Shown here: positions 33,407-38,587 of the stretch, piece by piece
Numbering within the stretch: the stretch's first letter is position 1
How the letters are laid out: each line of letters begins with the position of its first letter
DNA from: Pseudomonas endophytica
Lineage (GTDB): Bacteria; Pseudomonadota; Gammaproteobacteria; Pseudomonadales; Pseudomonadaceae
Direction of reading: 5' to 3'
Length of the DNA: 38,587 nucleotides
Assembly: GCF_001411475.1 (NCBI RefSeq)
Contig: NZ_LLWH01000167.1
Location: 1-38,587, forward strand
Notes under the pieces: model-generated
Database searches by the model: none
What the model was told of the DNA's origin: nothing
Seen by the model: the letters and a program-made list of their open reading frames with translations, nothing else
Position numbers and translations under genes: made by a program

Positions 33407-35023
33407 GTGGCTCATCCTGCCCAACGTCGCTGGTATCCGCTGGTTTTTGCCATTGCTGCTCTGGTGTTGCTGCCGCTGAGCGTGCTGTTGCTGTCTTGGC
33501 AAGCCATTGACGCTCAGATCTGGAGGCACCTGTGGGAGACTCAGATGCCGCGTCTGCTGGGCAATACGCTGATACTGATTGTCGGCGTAGGCATTGGGGT
33601 CACGTTGCTTGGGGTTAGTCTGGCGTGGCTGACCAGCCTCTGCGAGTTCCCCGGCAGACGTTGGCTGGACTGGGCATTAATGCTGCCGTTCGCGATACCG
33701 GCGTACGTATTGGCGTTCGTTTTTGTCGGCTTGCTTGATTTCGCCGGACCGGTGCAAACCCTGTTGCGGGAATGGTTTGGTATGGGCCTGCGATTGCCCC
33801 GCGTACGCTCCACCGGCGGCGTAATCATCGTGCTGATTCTGGTTTTTTACCCCTACGTCTACTTGCTAGCGCGCACCGCTTTTTTGGCGCAAGGCAAAGG
33901 CTTGATGGAAGCTGCTCGGGTATTGGGGCAGACCCCTTGGCAGGCTTTTTGGCGCGTCGCGTTACCGGTGGCCCGTCCAGCCATTGGCGCGGGTGTAGCG
34001 TTGGCGTTGATGGAAACCTTGGCCGATTTTGGTGCCGTGTCAGTGTTCAACTTCGACACGTTTACCACTGCCATTTACAAAACCTGGTACGGCTTTTTCA
34101 GTCTGTCGACCGCTGCTCAACTGGCCAGTTTGCTGTTGTTGGTGGTAATGGTCGTACTTTACGGCGAACGGCGCGCTCGCGGCGCCAGTCGTGCCAGTAA
34201 CGAGCGGCCGCGGGTCAAAGCGCTGTATCACTTGCGCGGTCCCAAAGCGTGGCTGGCCAGCGGCTGGTGCCTGCTGGTTTTTGCCTGCGCGTTCATCATC
34301 CCGGTGTTGCAACTGGTGGTCTGGTTTTGGCAGCGCGGGCGCTTTGATTTGGATGAGCGTTATACCGGGTTAATTCTGCACACCCTGTACTTGGGCTGCA
34401 TGGCTGCGTTAATTACTGTCTGTGTGGCGCTGGTACTGGTGTTTGCGCGGCGTCAGGCGCCGACTCCAGCGATCCGTGCCGGGGTCAGTTTGGCCAACCT
34501 AGGCTATGCCTTACCCGGCTCAGTGCTGGCGGTGTCGATCATGCTGGCATTCAGCTATCTGGATCGCGAATGGGTGATTCCCGTCTCGGGATGGTTAGGC
34601 GGTGCGGGCAAGCCACTGTTGCTCGGCAGCTTATCGGCATTGTTGCTGGCGTATCTGGTGCGCTTTATCGCAGTGGCGTATGGCCCTTTGGAAAGCAGCT
34701 TGGCGCGCATTCGGCCGTCATTGCCTGAAGCGGCTCGCAGCCTAGGGGTGAGTGGCCCGCGACTGTTTTTCAAAGTGTATCTACCGTTATTGCTGCCGGG
34801 CACCTTGAGCGCGGCGCTGCTGGTGTTTGTCGATGTGCTTAAAGAAATGCCAGCGACGTTACTCATGAGGCCATTTGGCTGGGATACGCTGGCGGTTCGC
34901 ATCTTCGAAATGACCAGTGAAGGCGAGTGGGCACGGGCCTCATTACCCGCATTGACCTTGGTTCTGGTCGGTTTATTACCGGTCATTGGTCTTATTCGTC
35001 GCTCGGCCCATCGCAACGGTTAG
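33407..35023 (+). CDS. Ferric-iron ABC transporter, permease
   Basis: 538-residue inner-membrane protein of the FbpB/HitB type: two homologous permease halves of about six helices each. Each half has its own EAA loop: EAARVLGQTPWQAFWRVALP (residues ~168-187) and EAARSLGVSGPRLFFKVYLP in the second half. It begins with GTG (MAHPAQRRWYPLVFAI) at 33407, with GAGAG upstream. Hydrophobic segments such as ALVLLPLSVLLLSW confirm the topology. No ATP-binding gene follows, so the transporter must use an ATPase encoded elsewhere. Confidence 0.94.
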   Translation: MAHPAQRRWYPLVFAIAALVLLPLSVLLLSWQAIDAQIWRHLWETQMPRLLGNTLILIVGVGIGVTLLGVSLAWLTSLCEFPGRRWLDWALMLPFAIPAYVLAFVFVGLLDFAGPVQTLLREWFGMGLRLPRVRSTGGVIIVLILVFYPYVYLLARTAFLAQGKGLMEAARVLGQTPWQAFWRVALPVARPAIGAGVALALMETLADFGAVSVFNFDTFTTAIYKTWYGFFSLSTAAQLASLLLLVVMVVLYGERRARGASRASNERPRVKALYHLRGPKAWLASGWCLLVFACAFIIPVLQLVVWFWQRGRFDLDERYTGLILHTLYLGCMAALITVCVALVLVFARRQAPTPAIRAGVSLANLGYALPGSVLAVSIMLAFSYLDREWVIPVSGWLGGAGKPLLLGSLSALLLAYLVRFIAVAYGPLESSLARIRPSLPEAARSLGVSGPRLFFKVYLPLLLPGTLSAALLVFVDVLKEMPATLLMRPFGWDTLAVRIFEMTSEGEWARASLPALTLVLVGLLPVIGLIRRSAHRNG

Positions 35024-35052
35024 GTGCCAGTCCTTTCTCATGCGGCTACAAT
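35024..35052 (+). promoter_or_regulatory. Candidate gcvT promoter
   Basis: GTGCCA (35024-35029) and TACAAT (35047-35052) are separated by exactly 17 bases and match sigma-70 elements at 4/6 and 5/6 positions. The start point would be near 35059, giving a ~120-base leader before gcvT. The leader contains GGTCTGTCTGTCAGACC, a short inverted repeat, but I see no known riboswitch in it. Confidence 0.45.
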
Positions 35053-35178
35053 GCGCGGCATTCGGTGCGGTCTGTCTGTCAGACCAGGTAGTTTGTTAAA
35101 CGCTGCAAGATCCTTTTAACGGGTCTTAAACGTTCACAATCCTGTCCGCACCTTCGCCAAGCCCGGAAGGAGAAACCC

Positions 35179-36261
35179 ATGGGACAGCGTACGCCTTTGT
35201 ACGACCTGCATCTCGCCCTAGGCGCGAAGATGGTCGATTTTGGCGGTTGGGATATGCCTCTGCATTACGGCTCACAAGTTGAAGAACACCATGAGGTGCG
35301 ACGCGACTGTGGGGTGTTTGATGTTTCGCATATGACCGTGATTGACGTCACCGGGGATCAGGCCAAGGAATGGCTACAGCATTTGTTGGCTAACGATGTC
35401 GAACGTCTAAACACGCCTGGCCGCGCACTTTACAGCGCCATGCTCAACGAAAACGGCGGAGTGGTCGACGACATGATCGTCTACCTGATGCCGACGGGTT
35501 ATCGGCTTATCGTCAATGCCGCCACCCGTGACCAAGATTTGGCCTGGATGACCGCCCAGAAGCAGGGCTATGCCGTGCAATTGCAAGAGCGCCCTGAGTT
35601 AGCGTTGCTGGCGATTCAAGGCCCGCAGGCACGGCATAAAGTCGCCGAGTTAGTGAGTCAGGCCCTTGGTCAGCTCATCCAACAGCTCAAGCCCTTTGAA
35701 GGGCAGATCAGCGGCGACTGGTTTATTGCGCGTACCGGGTACACCGGCGAGGACGGTCTGGAAATTGTGCTTCCGGCCGATCAAGCGCCAGCGTTCTTTA
35801 ACGATCTGGTCGGCGCTGGCATTTCTCCTATAGGCTTGGGCGCACGCGATACCTTGCGTCTAGAAGCGGGCATGAATCTTTACGGGCAGGATATTCACCT
35901 GTCTGTTTCACCACTTTCAGCCAATATGGCGTGGACCATCGCTTGGGAGCCTGCCTCGCGCAACTTCATCGGCCGCGAAGCGTTAGAGGCGGAAAAGGCC
36001 AGCGGTTCAAGGCTAAAATTGGTGGGTTTGGTGCTTGAAGAGCGAGGCGTCCTACGGGCTCATCAGGTCGTTCGTATCGCAGATGTTGGCGAAGGAGAGA
36101 TCACCAGTGGTAGTTTCTCTCCTACGCTAAGCAAGTCGATTGCATTGGCGCGCGTTCCGATGGCTACAGCCGATCGAGCTGAGGTTGAAATTCGAGGCAA
36201 GTGGTACCCGGTTCGCGTGGTTAAACCGACTTTTGTTCGTCATGGCAAAGCCTTGATCTAA
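35179..36261 (+). CDS. gcvT: Aminomethyltransferase (glycine cleavage T protein)
   Basis: 360-residue cytosolic enzyme that releases ammonia from the aminomethyl-lipoyl H protein and passes the methylene group to tetrahydrofolate. The opening [20 protein letters not shown], the segment [31 protein letters not shown] and [15 protein letters not shown] are all typical, as is the C-terminal [25 protein letters not shown] precedes ATG 35179. It is followed 62 bases on by gcvH, the carrier it acts upon. A shared transcript is likely. Confidence 0.96.
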   Translation: MGQRTPLYDLHLALGAKMVDFGGWDMPLHYGSQVEEHHEVRRDCGVFDVSHMTVIDVTGDQAKEWLQHLLANDVERLNTPGRALYSAMLNENGGVVDDMIVYLMPTGYRLIVNAATRDQDLAWMTAQKQGYAVQLQERPELALLAIQGPQARHKVAELVSQALGQLIQQLKPFEGQISGDWFIARTGYTGEDGLEIVLPADQAPAFFNDLVGAGISPIGLGARDTLRLEAGMNLYGQDIHLSVSPLSANMAWTIAWEPASRNFIGREALEAEKASGSRLKLVGLVLEERGVLRAHQVVRIADVGEGEITSGSFSPTLSKSIALARVPMATADRAEVEIRGKWYPVRVVKPTFVRHGKALI

Positions 36262-36323
36262 CGTTTACAGGCAGGCTCGCATACCGTGTGAGCCGCTGAA
36301 ATTTCTTCTTGAGGACACTGAAT

Positions 36324-36707
36324 ATGAGCAATATCCCTGCGGAACTGCGCTTTGCTGAAAGTCACGAGTGGGCACGTCTGGAAGCTGATGGCACGATTAC
36401 CGTAGGTATCAGCGATCATGCTCAAGAAGCGCTGGGGGATGTGGTGTTTGTTGAGTTGGCCGAAGTTGGCAAAGTGTTCGCAGCCGGCGAAACGGCTGGC
36501 GTGGTGGAGTCGGTAAAAGCGGCTTCGGACATTTACGCGCCAGTGTCTGGCGAAGTGATTGCAGTCAATGAAGCGCTGGCGGATGCCCCTGAAGGGCTGA
36601 ACAGCGATCCATACGCTAGCTGGATCTTCAAGCTCAAGCCATCCAACACCGCTGAGCTGGAAAAACTGCTGGATGCTGCAGGCTACAAAGCCGCCATCGG
36701 CGAGTAA
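36324..36707 (+). CDS. gcvH: Glycine cleavage H protein (lipoyl carrier)
   Basis: 127-residue lipoyl-domain protein that shuttles the aminomethyl group between the P, T and L proteins. The lipoyl-bearing lysine is Lys65 in [10 protein letters not shown]. The N-terminal [20 protein letters not shown] and the C-terminal [14 protein letters not shown] are standard. GAGGA eight bases before ATG 36324 decides the start; a TTG further upstream is in frame but lies in the ribosome site region. No gcvP follows: the next gene is on the opposite strand. Confidence 0.96.
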   Translation: MSNIPAELRFAESHEWARLEADGTITVGISDHAQEALGDVVFVELAEVGKVFAAGETAGVVESVKAASDIYAPVSGEVIAVNEALADAPEGLNSDPYASWIFKLKPSNTAELEKLLDAAGYKAAIGE

Positions 36708-36768
36708 CCCAGACAGTCAGCATCGGCGCATCCAGATGACGACACAAAAAAGGTCAAAAGGATGTGCT

Positions 36769-36837
36769 GTAGGAGCTGCCGCAGGCTGCGATCTTTGTTT
36801 TTAATGATCAAAAGATCGCAGCCTGCGGCAGCTCCCG
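36769..36837. repeat. REP-type inverted repeat R10, A/A
   Basis: Type A arms, CTGTAGGAGCTGCCGCAGGC and a right arm GCCTGCGGCAGCTCCC with a changed outer end, with an inner stem around TTTGTTTTTAATGATC. It separates the convergent gcvH and aminotransferase genes and probably closes both transcripts. Confidence 0.85.
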
Positions 36838-36846
36838 GGTTGAGTG

Positions 36847-37989
36847 TTAAGCGTCTTTCAATACGGCTTTAACCGCCGCCACAGAACGCTCGACATCGGC
36901 CTTGGTCATTGCTGTAAACATCGGCAGTGACACGATTAAACGCCCTACACGTTCGGCCACGGGCAACATCCCCTCCTTAAAGCCTCGCGCGCGGTACAAG
37001 CTCAGCAAATGAATCGGCGGGTAGTGATAACCCACGCCTACGCCCAGTGCTTGCATCTCTTTCATAAACGTCGCACGCGCTGGCTGGTCGTCTTTACGCT
37101 CGGGCAGTACCAGTTGGAACAAATGCCAGTTGGTGTTGTTGAAGTCAGCCACAGGCAGTTGCGCACCGTATTCGGCTTCAAAGTCTGGACCGAAACATTC
37201 GAAGTAATGCTTTGCCAGTTCACGTCGATGGGCCGTGATGGCTTCGATGTGCGCAAATTGACCTAAGCCGATCGCGGCAGCAATGTCAGTCATGTTGAAC
37301 TTACCGCCCAACACATCAACATCCAAGCCGTCAAAACCCGTGCGAGTGACCCCTTGCAGACGGTATTTCTCGGCCAGTCGTGCCTCTTCTTCGTTGTTCA
37401 GTACCAGGCAACCGCCCTCGGACGAGGTAATGTTTTTGTTGGCCTGAAAGCTGAACGAAACAAAATCACCGCGAGCGCCAATGCGCTGCCCTTGCCAGCT
37501 CGAACCCAACGCTTGGGCGGCGTCTTCGACCACCCGCAGGTTGTGTTTTTTGGCCAGTGCGTAGAGTGCGTCCATGTCCACCGGCAAGCCCGACAGGTAC
37601 ACCGGAATAATGGCTTTGGTACGCGGGGTTATAGCGGCTTCAACTTGGGCCAGGTCGATGTTACGCGTGATCGGGTCTATATCGGCAAACACCGGCGTAG
37701 CGCCCACTTCGATGATCACATTGGCGGTGGCCACCCACGAAATAGGCGTGGTGATCACTTCGTCGCCCGCACCAATGCCCGCAATGCGCAAGGCGATTTC
37801 CATGGTGCACGTGCCGGAGTTGAACGTACGCACTGGGCGGCCGCCAAAGTACTCGGACAATTGCGCCTCGAATGCCTGAACCTTAGGCCCGCTGGTGATC
37901 CAGCCCGAGCGCAACACGTCGCCTACGGCAGCAATAGTGGCTTCATCAATGGTGGGTTTGGAAAACGGCAGGAAAGGCAGGGAGCTCAT
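36847..37989 (-). CDS. DegT/DnrJ/EryC1/StrS-family aminotransferase
   Basis: 380-residue PLP enzyme of the sugar-aminotransferase class. The pyridoxal lysine is Lys185 in FSFQANKNITSSEGG. The segments DEVITTPISWVATANVIIEV, ADIDPITRNID, VYLSGLPVDMDAL and VVEDAAQALGSSW are typical. Such enzymes usually make amino sugars for LPS, capsule or glycosylated metabolites, but no sugar-nucleotide, glycosyltransferase or LPS gene lies near, so the substrate is open. ATG 37989 gives the family N-terminus (FLPFSKPTIDEATIAAVGDV), although the ribosome site is weak. Confidence 0.93.
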   Translation of the reverse strand: MSSLPFLPFSKPTIDEATIAAVGDVLRSGWITSGPKVQAFEAQLSEYFGGRPVRTFNSGTCTMEIALRIAGIGAGDEVITTPISWVATANVIIEVGATPVFADIDPITRNIDLAQVEAAITPRTKAIIPVYLSGLPVDMDALYALAKKHNLRVVEDAAQALGSSWQGQRIGARGDFVSFSFQANKNITSSEGGCLVLNNEEEARLAEKYRLQGVTRTGFDGLDVDVLGGKFNMTDIAAAIGLGQFAHIEAITAHRRELAKHYFECFGPDFEAEYGAQLPVADFNNTNWHLFQLVLPERKDDQPARATFMKEMQALGVGVGYHYPPIHLLSLYRARGFKEGMLPVAERVGRLIVSLPMFTAMTKADVERSVAAVKAVLKDA

Positions 37990-38088
37990 AGAGGCTAGAC
38001 GTCCGATGTGAATTTGGGTGAGTAAAGCATACCCAGACCATCGTTCACAGCTGGCGAAAATTCTGTATGAGAGCTGAATGAGATGCCC

Positions 38089-38144
38089 TGTAGTCGCTGC
38101 CGCAAGCTGCGTTAAGCATTTCGCAGTCTACGACAGCGACTACA
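38089..38144. repeat. Inverted repeat R11 (type C)
   Basis: Outer arms TGTAGTCGCTG and CAGCGACTACA, with an inner stem GCTGCG / CGCAG partly formed around TTAAGCATTT. It begins 12 bases after the DUF2388 stop codon on the reverse strand, between that gene and the aminotransferase start. Confidence 0.75.
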
Positions 38145-38155
38145 AGCCGTGAGGA

Positions 38156-38470
38156 TTACTCTGACGTGGCGTTTTTAACCAGAATGGCGTTGGCCAGCTC
38201 CATGTCGCTGACTTTCAGGTTCGGGTTGTCCGCACGCACTTGCTGCATAGCCGACTCAAGATAAGGGCCGCGAATTTGGCCGTCACTGGCGACAAAGCTT
38301 CCTGCGTCATCTTGCGCAGCAATGACCTTGCGGTCTTTTTTGAAGGTTAGGTAAGTTGAACCCGTCGTTGCCCCAGAAGACAATACGTCACGCCAAAAGC
38401 CATTGGCCATAACTGAGCCAACAGGAAGGGACAACAGTGCAATAGCGGCGACAGCATATTTGAGGCGCAT
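38156..38470 (-). CDS. DUF2388 exported protein
   Basis: 104-residue protein with a signal peptide (MRLKYAVAAIALLSLPVGSV, cleavage after VMA, residue ~22). The rest, SSGATTGSTYLTFKKDRKVI followed by AAQDDAGSFVASDGQIRGPY, matches the small DUF2388 family that pseudomonads carry in several copies; the function is unknown. The frame is open upstream to 38515, but GGAG eight bases before ATG 38470 and the clear signal peptide decide the start. It has an extracytoplasmic-type promoter candidate upstream. Confidence 0.9.
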   Translation of the reverse strand: MRLKYAVAAIALLSLPVGSVMANGFWRDVLSSGATTGSTYLTFKKDRKVIAAQDDAGSFVASDGQIRGPYLESAMQQVRADNPNLKVSDMELANAILVKNATSE

Positions 38471-38500
38471 GGCGGTGACTCCAAATAGGTTATTTCCCTG

Positions 38501-38544
38501 TTTGATTGTAGTCACCGACCTAGAGTTCCGTAACGTTATGGAAC
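38501..38544 (-). promoter_or_regulatory. Candidate AlgU-type promoter and palindrome
   Basis: On the reverse strand GAACTC (38528-38523) and TCAAA (38505-38501) are 17 bases apart, close to the AlgU/RpoE pattern GAACTT-N16/17-TCTGA or TCAAA. A sigma-70 TACAAT (38510-38505) overlaps it. The palindrome GTTCCGTAACGTTATGGAAC (38525-38544), with 9 of 10 pairs, covers the -35 position and could be an operator. Confidence 0.4.
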
Positions 38545-38587
38545 AACTTCTACGCTTAATACGGTGCCGTTCTGAGCAATAACGCGT

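Noticed and set aside
35053..35178. Glycine riboswitch before gcvT
   Set aside because: The leader lacks the conserved GGAGAG and paired cores of the glycine aptamer; only a short inverted repeat is seen.

Overview
The window is a stretch of a Pseudomonas chromosome, most likely from the fluorescens/fragi side of the genus. The evidence is the set of closely recognisable pseudomonad proteins and gene pairs: convergent ppk/ppx, trxA-rho-ubiD, zapA-6S RNA-5-FCL, ygfB-pepP-ubiH-ubiI and gcvT-gcvH. Many copies of the pseudomonad GTAGGAGC...GCGATC inverted repeats lie between the genes. From memory, the order follows the conserved block around PA5213-PA5248 of P. aeruginosa PAO1. Most of the window is ordinary core genome, with no prophage, transposase, CRISPR array, rRNA or tRNA seen.

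Layout. 1-759: 3' end of an FTR1-family iron permease. 792-1966: an AT-rich patch holding a decayed gene of unknown family (two nonsense codons and one frameshift) and a doubtful small membrane ORF. 1969-3108: a stand-alone PheS-like ligase with an FDX-ACB domain. 3180-5047: a YaiI-type protein, elbB and a DedA membrane protein. 5048-5408: a long leader with an ANR/FNR-like site and a possible 36-codon ORF. 5409-9345: convergent ppk and ppx (polyphosphate synthesis and degradation), separated by two REP-type hairpins. 9598-12435: a polar amino-acid ABC importer, with a divergent FadR-type regulator at 12694-13401. 13521-17922: trxA, rho (with a C-rich leader), ubiD and an Fe-S flavin reductase. 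18063-20014: a ChaC-like protein, an unanchored TonB-domain protein and a FliL-like protein. 20337-25149: the membrane-fusion protein/RbbA/ABC-2 permease operon. 25272-27563: an EVE-domain protein, a 49-codon membrane ORF, 5-FCL, 6S RNA, zapA and a coiled-coil partner. 27697-32105: ygfB, pepP, ubiH, ubiI. 32265-35023: a ferric-iron binding protein and its permease, with a repeat between them. 35179-36707: gcvT and gcvH without gcvP. 36847-38470: a DegT-type aminotransferase and a DUF2388 protein.

Themes. Three ubiquinone-pathway genes (ubiD, ubiH, ubiI) share the window with iron uptake genes and the two polyphosphate enzymes. Eleven intergenic inverted repeats fall into three related sequence types (A, GTAGGAGCTGCCGCAGG; B, GTAGGAGCGAGCTTGCTCGC; C, GTAGTCGC/GTAGCCGC), and two are reciprocal A/B hybrids. 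The best leads for something undescribed are the PheS-like ligase beside a decayed gene, the hybrid repeats, the leaders of ppk and rho, and a promoter upstream of the DUF2388 gene that overlaps a 20-bp palindrome. I found no clear new multi-gene system.
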